A stretch of DNA of 6,320 nucleotides, from contig CACXHM010000186.1 in the NCBI GenBank assembly GCA_902767465.1, positions 1-6,320 of the forward strand, written 5' to 3'. Within the stretch, counting starts at the first letter, position 1. Each line of letters begins with the position of its first letter. Below are positions 1 through 6,284 of the stretch, in pieces. Both the position numbers and the translations under genes were made by a program. The notes under the pieces are model-generated. The model did not search any database. It was given only the letters and a program-made list of their open reading frames with translations, and was not told the DNA's origin. Source of the stretch: an uncultured Bacteroidia bacterium (GTDB lineage Bacteria; Bacteroidota; Bacteroidia; Bacteroidales; UBA932).

Positions 1-736
1 GAGTTTTCTTGTCGAGGACTTTTTGGTTTTCTCTTATAATATTGATTATCAGCTCTTTAGCCTTTTTAATGTCGCATCCATAGCTAAGGCTGACTGGTAT
101 GTCAACGCGGCGTAGGGGATTGACGGAATAGTTGTTGATATTGCCGCTTGACAGGGCTCCGTTGGGTATGTAAACAACCCGGTTGTCGAGAGTTGTCAAC
201 TTGGTAGAAGTGATGTTAATGGCAGTGACAATGCCGCTAAATCCTTGAGCTTCAATAAAATCGCCGGCTTTAAAAGGTTTGAAGACAAGTAGCATGATGC
301 CGCCTGCGAAGTTCTGTACAGTACCGCTCAGCGCCATACCTATCGCCATGCCTCCTGCAGCGAGTAATGCAGCCAGTGATGTGGTATTTATGCCCAAGGC
401 GCCTACGGTGATTATTATAAGTATTACCCACAGGGATATCGAAACAAGGCTGTTTACGAAAGATACAAGGGTGCTTTCGGTCTTGTGGCGCTGCATGCCC
501 CTGGAAACAGCATTCTTGATAATTTTTATAAGCCATCCGCCAATAAGGTAGATAGCAAGAGCCGCGAGTACTTTAAGTCCGAAATGGATGGCTTGTTCCG
601 TGAGATTTTGCAGTAAGACGCTCGGCTCTGTATTCTGCAATGTTTCAATTGTTTTTTCAGATGCAGTCTTCAGGGAATCAGCCGAAAACTTTGCTGGATC
701 GATAGCTGCTTCTGCCTGTAAAATCAGATTAATCAT
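1..736 (-). CDS. mscS: MscS-family small mechanosensitive channel, C-terminus cut by window edge
   Basis: Inner-membrane channel that opens under membrane tension and releases solutes during osmotic downshock. I translated 245 codons by hand from the ATG at 736-734; the frame is still open at the left edge. Visible parts in order: a polar N-terminus of about 45 residues, hydrophobic segments near residues 52-70 and 92-114, and the pore-lining TM3 at about 118-152 with the family's small-residue pattern GGMAIGMALSGTVQNFAGG. Then comes the KPFKAGDFIE turn into the beta domain and the conserved VVYIPNGALSSGNINNYS stretch. E. coli MscS has 286 residues and aligns through the same motifs, so roughly the last 40 residues lie outside the window. 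The start is chosen because no other ATG precedes the TM segments; there is no Shine-Dalgarno sequence. It lies 77 bases downstream of the esterase gene on the same strand but may have its own promoter. Identification is firm at family level; the symbol assumes the small MscS type rather than a larger MscK/YbdG type. Confidence 0.93.
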   Translation of the reverse strand, partial: MINLILQAEAAIDPAKFSADSLKTASEKTIETLQNTEPSVLLQNLTEQAIHFGLKVLAALAIYLIGGWLIKIIKNAVSRGMQRHKTESTLVSFVNSLVSISLWVILIIITVGALGINTTSLAALLAAGGMAIGMALSGTVQNFAGGIMLLVFKPFKAGDFIEAQGFSGIVTAINITSTKLTTLDNRVVYIPNGALSSGNINNYSVNPLRRVDIPVSLSYGCDIKKAKELIINIIRENQKVLDKKT

Positions 737-740
737 ATTT

Positions 741-789
741 GTTACACTATTTTTTAAAAACGGGAATCTAAAGCAAATAAGAACTTCAA
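741..789. repeat. Imperfect direct repeat, copy A (mscS leader)
   Basis: This 49-base stretch immediately upstream of the mscS start recurs at 6235-6284 in the same orientation. My hand alignment gives about 43 of 50 columns identical with one gap, including 16 identical bases (771-786 and 6266-6281). It fills most of the 77-base gap between the esterase and mscS. Read on the minus strand it runs TTTG, about 20 bases containing TTCCCGTTTT, an A/T-rich patch, then GTGTAAC, ending four bases before the ATG. A shared promoter or leader is therefore possible, although a good TAnnTTTG element is not visible in this copy. The reading frames through the two copies do not correspond, so the conservation is not at protein level. 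Confidence 0.6.
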
Positions 790-813
790 GAATATGCGTG
801 CATGGAGAATAAG

Positions 814-2136
814 TTATTGCAGGTACTCCTCTATGGCAGAGTCCAGATATTTTGCCATGGCCTTCAGTTTTTTGTCCTGTCCCTCTTTTGAAGGCATGGA
901 CAATTTGCCGTTATGGGCTTTCCATGCACACGGGTGTATGGTTTTGGATGAGGAGGGACAGACATTGAATACCGACCAGACTCCGGCCGGTGGGCATGTC
1001 AGATCGATAAGTCCTACATTGATTACCAGTTCTCCCTTGTAATACCGCATGAAACTTGAAGCGTCGTAGTACGGGGCTATTTCAACTGCCGGAGAATTGA
1101 TTCCGTCCCTTTCCAGAGGTTTAGGCCATCCGCTGCTGCGGTCAACCAGTTTCCCTCCCATGTCCCACATGGCAGGAACATCCACCACCACCTTTTTCAC
1201 ACGTTTGTCGAGTCCGGCCAGGGCCGCACTCTGTGCTCCTCCCTGGCTGGTTCCGGTTATCAGCACCCGCTTTCCGTCCCATTCTTGCAATGAGCAGAGA
1301 AAATCGAGCGCACGAACCAGCCGGAGAAACATTCCACGGAAATAGAAGGTTTCATGATCTGTTATATGACGTGATGAATAATCATGCAGTTCTTTTTCCA
1401 TTTCTTCATAGTAAGAGTCTTCTTGACCGTTCAGGATACCATGGGCATTGATATCCAACGCAATGGATCCACGACCTTTTTTTGCCATGTTGAGCGCCGT
1501 CCTGACTTTGGCTTTGGTCCAAGGTGTCGTAAGGACTCCGGCGCTGTGGGCGTAAATGGCTATCGGGAGGCTGCGTCGTCCTGCATTGCGGGGCATAGCA
1601 AGATAACCGCGCACAGGTCGGAAGGAAAGGCAGTTGATTTCCAGATCGTAGCATACATACTTGTCACGGTCTTCCTCCGGAATCTCCACGGTAGTGAGTT
1701 TGACTTCCATTTTTTCTCTGCGCATTATCTTCAGCTGTTTCTTCCAGAACCTGCGGAAATCAGACGGCATATCAAAGCCCGGGCGGAAATCTTCCGGAGC
1801 AACAATGGCCCCTATCGTCGTGGAATCCTTTTTATCATGCGGATTGGCGAGCCGGACCATAATTGCAGACGCTTCATCGTAAACGTTTCTGAAGACCTCA
1901 TTTTTCCCTGCATGGAGAAGGACCTCCTTCTTCTCCATAGGTTTGCCGTTCCGGAAAACGCTCAACAGCGCAGGGGTTTCCTTTTCCACAGTTGCATACA
2001 CTTTGACAGTGTCGCCTTTGGCATAAATGCTTTCTATTCCTTTTTCAGTTGTAAGATAGACATTTTCAATGAAGGACTGACCATACGCGCTCCAGAGCGC
2101 GAGCATTCCGTAACACAGACAGAGGATTCTTTTCAT
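814..2136 (-). CDS. Secreted CE7-type acetyl xylan esterase / cephalosporin C deacetylase-like alpha/beta hydrolase
   Basis: Predicted exported esterase that removes acetyl groups from sugars or oligosaccharides. The 440-residue product starts with a signal peptide (residues 1-20, KR then a hydrophobic core ending SAYGQ). Residues about 21-115 form a domain absent from the classical 320-residue CE7 enzymes, probably a beta-sandwich. The alpha/beta hydrolase follows from about 120 to 440. The nucleophile elbow is GTSQGG with Ser297; the acid is Asp378 in VGLIDLTCPP, matching the GLxDxxxPP motif of CE7; the base is probably His408, which lies 30 residues after the Asp as in the B. pumilus enzyme (His401 is the less likely alternative). 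YFRGMFLRLVRALDFL at 265-280 matches the helix preceding the elbow. No lipobox is seen. The start is the ATG directly before the signal peptide; upstream is A/T-rich without a Shine-Dalgarno motif. It diverges from the GH2 gene, which suggests a related role in glycan breakdown, but the true substrate is not shown. Confidence 0.88.
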   Translation of the reverse strand: MKRILCLCYGMLALWSAYGQSFIENVYLTTEKGIESIYAKGDTVKVYATVEKETPALLSVFRNGKPMEKKEVLLHAGKNEVFRNVYDEASAIMVRLANPHDKKDSTTIGAIVAPEDFRPGFDMPSDFRRFWKKQLKIMRREKMEVKLTTVEIPEEDRDKYVCYDLEINCLSFRPVRGYLAMPRNAGRRSLPIAIYAHSAGVLTTPWTKAKVRTALNMAKKGRGSIALDINAHGILNGQEDSYYEEMEKELHDYSSRHITDHETFYFRGMFLRLVRALDFLCSLQEWDGKRVLITGTSQGGAQSAALAGLDKRVKKVVVDVPAMWDMGGKLVDRSSGWPKPLERDGINSPAVEIAPYYDASSFMRYYKGELVINVGLIDLTCPPAGVWSVFNVCPSSSKTIHPCAWKAHNGKLSMPSKEGQDKKLKAMAKYLDSAIEEYLQ

Positions 2137-2173
2137 ATCACAAATTAAAGCATTTTAAATAAAAAATAAAAAA

Positions 2174-2203
2174 TTGTGAGACTGCCGGGAATAGATAATT
2201 TTG
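2174..2203 (+). promoter_or_regulatory. Candidate Bacteroides-type promoter P1
   Basis: TTG at 2174-2176 is followed after 19 bases by TAATTTTG at 2196-2203, a perfect match to TAnnTTTG with spacing usual for the Bacteroides primary sigma factor. Transcription would start near 2210 and run toward the GH2 gene, leaving a leader of about 275 bases. It may originally have served the gene now reduced to the remnant at 2380-2457. Assigned from sequence match only. Confidence 0.4.
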
Positions 2204-2287
2204 AGGCCTATGAGTCTTTTTCTTATTCCTATTCTGGGACGTGACCAGCGTTGGGTCCGGTGAAGGAGTTATTTTTAGTTTATTTAT

Positions 2288-2316
2288 TTTGTTTTATGTG
2301 ATTTTTTGTAAATTTG
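2288..2316 (+). promoter_or_regulatory. Candidate Bacteroides-type promoter P2
   Basis: TTTG at 2288-2291 and TAAATTTG at 2309-2316 (perfect TAnnTTTG) are separated by 17 bases, slightly short of the usual 19-21. It is the consensus site nearest to the GH2 start and would give a leader of roughly 165 bases passing through the gene remnant. The surrounding sequence is very A/T-rich, which raises the chance of a random match. Confidence 0.4.
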
Positions 2317-2379
2317 TGGGAGAGATGTGACTTATCCTGACATAGGTTTATAGTCTGTGAGTCGGTAATGTAAACTTAA

Positions 2380-2457
2380 TTTAGGACTAAAAATGGAGAC
2401 ATTCCAGGTTATGACTGGGCAAACTATATAGCATTCGCGGACCGATACCTCAAATAG
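2380..2457 (+). pseudogene. C-terminal remnant of a lost gene upstream of GH2
   Basis: A short frame from just after a TAA (2377-2379) to a TAG (2455-2457) reads FRTKNGD, then IPGYDWANYIAFADRYLK. The last part, with aromatic residues at helix spacing and a terminal ADRYLK, looks like the end of an exported hydrolase; similar W..Y..FADKYLK endings occur in Bacteroidetes alpha/beta hydrolases and esterases, as I recall them. There is no start codon in frame before it and no room for a domain. Its base composition resembles the coding sequence downstream rather than the A/T-rich spacer upstream. The TAG lies 28 bases before the GH2 ATG, a normal operon gap. I infer the tail of a deleted upstream operon member; family assignment is tentative. 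Confidence 0.4.
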
Positions 2458-2485
2458 CTTGTTTCCCGTTTTCCCCCTTTGTAAT

Positions 2486-5400
2486 ATGTTATTTCCAATA
2501 TCCATACTCGCGGGACTGCTTGCCATTGCGTCAATCCCGGCATCAAACGCTCCAAAAGACGATTATCGCAACCTGGCAAAATTCCACCCGGCTTATCACA
2601 GTTCGGCATTGAACTACGATCAGACCGCACAACTCGTATGCGACGGCATCGTGGATACAGCACAACCTGTCACATATACCGTCGATCTTGACGGCAGACC
2701 TCTTCTGAAACAGGACCTGGCCTGGCTGTTCGACTATCGTACTTTCACCCAGTTCACTGTGGAAAAGGCGGACTTCGACCTCACCGTAAATTTCAACGGG
2801 TTTTCCGTTACGGCCGACAAACTGACCTTCATCTCAGGGCCCAAATACATTAAAGGAGGGGATGGGAAGTGCGATTTTTCCATACAAGTCAGCCCTGACG
2901 GAAAGATATGGCAGACTGTTTTCAGTTCCAAACGGCTCAGCGATCTTGGAAAGTTCGACGAGAAATGGAAACTTCACACCGAAGTAGCCCTTCCGGAACG
3001 GATGAGCGTGGCCGCTATCAGGGTAGTCAACACAAAGGGCTCTGTGTCGAAATGGGAAATCTCCTCCATTGAACTGTATGACGGGGCTGAGCGCAAAGAC
3101 ATATACAACATGATCCCATTCCGGAGTTCGTGGGTCGCCGAAGGAACAGAGCCCGGTGAATGGGTTTACGTTGACCTTGGCGACAAACTGCAGTTCGACT
3201 CCGTCCGTCTTCACTGGACAAACCCTCCGAAGTATGGCAGCATATTGGTATCGGACGATGCAGTAAAATGGCGCAGGCTCGCGTCATTCAACAACGAAGA
3301 CGAGATCCGTACAAAAGGCAAGGGCAGGTATGTAAAAGTGCTTTGTGGTCCCGCCCAGGATGATAAACGGGTTGCCCTTTCAGAAATGGAAGTTCTCGGA
3401 TGGAGCCGGAAAGGGAGAGTCGCAAGCGACTGGTGGCTGGTAAGGACCGACCAGAAAGACGACCCGGATGCCTGGGTGCCGGTAACGCTTCCTTCCACCG
3501 TACTCGCTGCCTATATTGACGCCGGAATAGTCCAAGACCCCGCCTGGGCTGACAACAACCAATTCATCTCCGATTCCTATTTTAAGAGCGACTTCATCTA
3601 CAAAGGTACGATGGAAGCACCTGCGTACCTTTCAGGACACACCTTCCTCAACTTTGACGGCATCAACTGGAAAGCCGACGTAAGGATGAACGGAAAAAGC
3701 CTCGGAAGCATCAAGGGAGCATTCAAACGCAGCAGTTTCGATGTCACGGAAATAATCCGGCCTGGAGCCAACGAAATCGAAGTCCTCATCCACAAGAACG
3801 ATAATCCTTCCTGCGGCAAGGGAAACACGCTTCAGCGCAACGCCTACAACGGCGGTATCCTGGGAGCGGACAACCCTACGTTCCACGCCTCGATCGGCTG
3901 GGACTGGATTCCGAGCGTGCACGGGCGCAATATCGGTATATGGAATGACGTCTATTTCTCCCATAGCGGGGAAGTGCAGATTTCAGACCCCTATGTGAGC
4001 ACGGCTCTGAACCTGCCCGACACCACCAGGGCCGAGGTAACTGTGGAAGCTACCCTCCGCAACCTTTCCGACTCTCCTTCCGATGCCCAATGGGAGTTTA
4101 GTATTGGAGAATTCGGTCTCAAGGGGAGTGAACGGCTGGAGGCAGGAGAAAGCAGGAAGGTTTCCAGAAAGATCATCATTGACAATCCCCGGCTCTGGTG
4201 GCCAAACGGATACGGAGAACAGAATCTATATCCTGTTCACATGGAGGTGTTGACCGGCGGTGTCCTTTCCGACGCCAAGGACTTCAAAACCGGGCTGCGC
4301 CAGAATACTTATTCCACATCATCAGGCTTCCTTACCGTCTGGGTAAACGGACGCAGGTTCAGTGGGCGCGGAGGCAACTGGGGATTCAGCGAATTCAACC
4401 TGCGCTACCGTGAGAAAGAATACGACACCGCTGTCCGTCTGCACAAGGAGCAGAACTTCACAATGATACGCAACTGGGTAGGGCAGACCATGGATGATGA
4501 ATTCTATGAAGCCTGCGACCGGTACGGGATAATGGTCTGGCAGGATTTCTGGCTTGCCAATCCTTTGGACGGCCCGGACCCTTACGATGAAGATATGTTC
4601 ATGGACAACCTCGACGACCTTCTCTTCCGCATACGCAACCATCCCAGCATAGTGCTGTACGTAGGGCGCAACGAAGGGGTTCCTCCGGCATCGCTGGATG
4701 CGAAATTCCGCAACAGCATCACTGCAATCCACCCTGACATCTTCTATGCTCCCGATTCCTCGCACGGAATCCTCGGAGGAAACGGCAACTACCGCCGTAT
4801 GAGCACGTTGGATTTCTTTAAAATCTGGGACACGAAACCCGCACTCTGGGGGCAGGACCGTGTCCACTCCGAAAAGGGCTGCCCGAATGTCCCCAATTAC
4901 GAAAGTTTCGTAAAGTTTATGCCTCCGGAGCATTATTGGCCACAGGATGACATGTGGGGTGTTCATGACTGGTCCCTGCACAGCGCACAGACCGTCGGTA
5001 CCTTCAACGATGCCGTGGAATCCATGTTCGGCAAGGCCGACAATGCCCGTCAGTTCTGCGAATGGGCCCAGTGGGTCAACTACGATGCCTTCCGTGCTAT
5101 TTTCGAGTCGCGTAGCGAAGGTCGCCGCGGCCTTCAGCTCTGGATGAGCCATCCGGCATGGCCCACCTTCGTATGGTGCACTTACGACTACTGGTTCGAC
5201 CCTACCGCGGCCTTCTTTGGAAGCAAAAAAGCATGCGAGCCTTTGCATGTTATGTGGAATCCGCTCAAGAAGGTGGTGGAAGTGGTGAATATCTCCGGGA
5301 ATAACCGTCATTCCCTAACTGTAAGAGCCAGGGTGCTTGATATGTACGGCAAAGAGTTGCACCGCTTTGAGGATATTCTTGACAGCAAGGAAGATTCAAC

Positions 5401-5863
5401 CGTTCCGGTGATGACTCTCCCTGAACCGGACGAGGATGTTTATTATTACTCGCTACAACTGCTGGAAAACGGTTCCGTAGTATCGGAGAATTTCTATGTG
5501 CAGGGGCGTGAAACAGACAATTTCAAAGCATTGCACAGTCTGAAAAAAGCAAAAACCGATGTGATCTGCACTTCTTCAATGAAAGAAGGGGAGTGGACTG
5601 TTGCATGCCGCATAGTCAACAAAGGCAAGGTCCCGGCAATGATGATACGTCTTATGGCAACCGACGGGAAAAAAGGCGAAAGGATACTGCCAGTGACCTA
5701 TTCGGACAACTACTTCCACCTGATGCCCGGGGAGAGCAAGACAATAAAAATCATGTTCTCATCAGAGGATTGCCCCTCTGCGAATCCGTATATTCATGTA
5801 AGTGGATTCAATAATAAGCACAGGTCCAGCAGCTGCAGGAAAAATGCACATCCATCAAGGTGA
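2486..5863 (+). CDS. Secreted GH2 glycosidase (beta-mannosidase / exo-beta-glucosaminidase type) with N-terminal discoidin-like domains
   Basis: Retaining exo-glycosidase predicted to release terminal beta-linked mannose or glucosamine outside the cytoplasm. The 1125-residue product has, in order: a signal-like hydrophobic N-terminus (residues 1-22, ending ASNA, unusually without a positive n-region); an F5/8-type-C-like region at about 60-200 and a clearer one at 206-305 (WVYVDLG, VSDDAVKW, GRYVKVLC); the GH2 jelly-roll domain at about 312-495; an Ig-like domain at about 500-605; the TIM barrel at about 605-920; and C-terminal Ig-like sheets to about 1109. The barrel opens with RGGNWGFSEFNLRY. 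The acid/base is Glu730 in GRNEG and the likely nucleophile is Glu796 in HSEKGCPN, 66 residues later (72 in CsxA). The ATG at 2486 is preferred over a TTG at 2459 because it begins the signal peptide; no Shine-Dalgarno is present. Residues 1110-1125 appear to be out-of-frame read-through past a lost stop. Substrate specificity is not settled by sequence alone. Confidence 0.92.
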   Translation: MLFPISILAGLLAIASIPASNAPKDDYRNLAKFHPAYHSSALNYDQTAQLVCDGIVDTAQPVTYTVDLDGRPLLKQDLAWLFDYRTFTQFTVEKADFDLTVNFNGFSVTADKLTFISGPKYIKGGDGKCDFSIQVSPDGKIWQTVFSSKRLSDLGKFDEKWKLHTEVALPERMSVAAIRVVNTKGSVSKWEISSIELYDGAERKDIYNMIPFRSSWVAEGTEPGEWVYVDLGDKLQFDSVRLHWTNPPKYGSILVSDDAVKWRRLASFNNEDEIRTKGKGRYVKVLCGPAQDDKRVALSEMEVLGWSRKGRVASDWWLVRTDQKDDPDAWVPVTLPSTVLAAYIDAGIVQDPAWADNNQFISDSYFKSDFIYKGTMEAPAYLSGHTFLNFDGINWKADVRMNGKSLGSIKGAFKRSSFDVTEIIRPGANEIEVLIHKNDNPSCGKGNTLQRNAYNGGILGADNPTFHASIGWDWIPSVHGRNIGIWNDVYFSHSGEVQISDPYVSTALNLPDTTRAEVTVEATLRNLSDSPSDAQWEFSIGEFGLKGSERLEAGESRKVSRKIIIDNPRLWWPNGYGEQNLYPVHMEVLTGGVLSDAKDFKTGLRQNTYSTSSGFLTVWVNGRRFSGRGGNWGFSEFNLRYREKEYDTAVRLHKEQNFTMIRNWVGQTMDDEFYEACDRYGIMVWQDFWLANPLDGPDPYDEDMFMDNLDDLLFRIRNHPSIVLYVGRNEGVPPASLDAKFRNSITAIHPDIFYAPDSSHGILGGNGNYRRMSTLDFFKIWDTKPALWGQDRVHSEKGCPNVPNYESFVKFMPPEHYWPQDDMWGVHDWSLHSAQTVGTFNDAVESMFGKADNARQFCEWAQWVNYDAFRAIFESRSEGRRGLQLWMSHPAWPTFVWCTYDYWFDPTAAFFGSKKACEPLHVMWNPLKKVVEVVNISGNNRHSLTVRARVLDMYGKELHRFEDILDSKEDSTVPVMTLPEPDEDVYYYSLQLLENGSVVSENFYVQGRETDNFKALHSLKKAKTDVICTSSMKEGEWTVACRIVNKGKVPAMMIRLMATDGKKGERILPVTYSDNYFHLMPGESKTIKIMFSSEDCPSANPYIHVSGFNNKHRSSSCRKNAHPSR
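5810..5817 (+). other. Displaced TAATAA double stop at the GH2 3' end (frame scar)
   Basis: The GH2 frame reads AGT GGA TTC AAT AAT AAG here, giving VSGFNNK. Members of this family commonly end at SGFN or SGFNV. The six bases 5812-5817 spell TAATAA, a tandem stop, but one base out of frame. Adding one base after TTC AA would restore ...SGFN followed by two stops. The simplest reading is a one-base loss, at or near a recombination junction, that lets translation run to a TGA at 5861-5863. A sequencing error is the alternative. Confidence 0.55.
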
Positions 5864-6015
5864 AGAGCCTGTTCTTGTACATGACCGAAAAGGAACTCAT
5901 TCCTCTAACGACAAATGCCCGGTCCAGAAATCAAAGTTTTCTTGTCGGAAATCCTGATGCCGTAGGCAATATCAATAATTTAATATGTTTATCTTGGCAT
6001 TTTCACCAGAGATAA
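5818..6015 (+). pseudogene. Fragment resembling the C-terminal part of an AbiEi-type antitoxin
   Basis: AbiEi proteins are DNA-binding antitoxins of the AbiEii/AbiEi (type IV) toxin-antitoxin family used in phage defence. Starting directly after the displaced TAATAA, this frame reads AQVQQLQEKCTSIKVK, then SLFLYMTEK (5818-5892). From memory of the family this matches the conserved Cys-Ser-(I/V)-KVKRLFLYMAEK helix near the AbiEi C-terminus. After residue 25 the resemblance stops: the expected HxWF and LGSGKR motifs are absent in this frame, which continues without recognisable features to TAA at 6013-6015. A neighbouring frame shows THSS at the place where GHSW would be expected, hinting at a frameshift. 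No start codon, N-terminal winged helix or partner AbiEii nucleotidyltransferase is present. I therefore call it a decayed remnant. The overlap with the GH2 read-through tail (5818-5863) is in a different frame. Confidence 0.4.
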
Positions 6016-6019
6016 ACAT
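5985..6019. repeat. Strong inverted repeat / hairpin
   Basis: ATGTTTATCT (5985-5994) and AGATAAACAT (6010-6019) are perfect 10-base inverted arms. Inside them TGG (5995-5997) can pair with CCA (6006-6008) if one G bulges, extending the stem to 13 pairs around an 8-base loop. No T-run follows on either strand, so it is not a standard intrinsic terminator. It could nevertheless end or stabilise the GH2 transcript about 120 bases beyond the stop codon, or be a protein-binding palindrome or the leftover end of a mobile element. Confidence 0.55.
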
Positions 6020-6234
6020 GGGAAATAGTTGAAAAACAGGGACATATGAATCAGCGCACATAAGGATGCTTGATCGGGCTGGTCTGAAGAAGCGAAGACT
6101 ATGGCCTGGAGTTGCGGATATGCCAAAGGCGCGGCCATGTAAATTATTTCGTTGCGCACGTGACACATTGCGGAACTTGCTATGGCTCACAGGTTTTTTT
6201 GGGACTTGATCCGAAAAGACGGCTCAATTTCTTG

Positions 6235-6284
6235 GTTACACAATTTATATTAAAACGGGAACCTGAAGCAAATAAGAACTTGAA
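6235..6284. repeat. Imperfect direct repeat, copy B
   Basis: Second copy of the mscS leader sequence found at 741-789, about 86 percent identical by hand alignment and in the same orientation. On the minus strand it reads TTTG, 19 bases, then TATAAATTG, which is a better (though still imperfect) fit to a -33/-7 promoter than copy A. No mscS-like coding sequence follows it on the minus strand. It may be a duplicated promoter segment left by recombination, or one member of a wider dispersed intergenic family. Confidence 0.55.

Larger units (their letters stand above)
2137..2485. other. Divergent intergenic region between esterase and GH2 genes
   Basis: This gap of 349 bases contains two plus-strand promoter candidates, a short possible GC-rich hairpin (GACC 2243-2246 against GGTC 2254-2257), and the C-terminal gene remnant at 2380-2457, listed or described separately. 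On the minus strand the 40 bases before the esterase ATG are almost pure A/T. The best -7-like site there (minus-strand TTAATTTG, 2141-2148) lies too close to the ATG to be convincing as its promoter. A 12-codon plus-strand frame at 2393-2431 (METFQVMTGQTI) could be an upstream ORF but is more likely incidental, being out of frame with the remnant. No tRNA, riboswitch or insertion-sequence end was recognised. Confidence 0.6.

Noticed and set aside
1384..2148. 254-codon plus-strand frame opposite the esterase gene
   Set aside because: It is the antisense shadow of a gene with a clear signal peptide and catalytic triad; its translation has no recognisable domain.
2237..2258. GC-rich short inverted repeat as an intrinsic terminator or attenuator
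   Set aside because: The stem is only four or five pairs with a bulge and is not followed directly by a T-run.
2393..2431. Upstream ORF METFQVMTGQTI regulating GH2 translation
   Set aside because: It overlaps, in another frame, a stretch that reads better as the end of a lost gene; there is no sign of selection on the short peptide.
2459..2485. TTG start nine codons upstream of the GH2 ATG
   Set aside because: The ATG at 2486 directly begins a signal-peptide-like sequence; the upstream codons add only MFPVFPLCN and lack a ribosome-binding site.
4322..5311. 329-codon minus-strand frame opposite the GH2 barrel
   Set aside because: It lies entirely within the GH2 catalytic region, and its translation shows biased composition with no family motif; the long open stretch follows from the codon use of the real gene.
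5935..5947. 13-base identity with the mscS coding region (2-14), suggesting a second, decayed mscS between here and 6235
   Set aside because: I searched 5950-6234 by eye for other mscS segments and found none; one 13-base match in a window of this size is plausible by chance.
5972..6190. 72-codon minus-strand frame in the right-hand region
   Set aside because: No recognisable motif, and it overlaps the hairpin and the antitoxin-like remnant on the other strand; probably chance.
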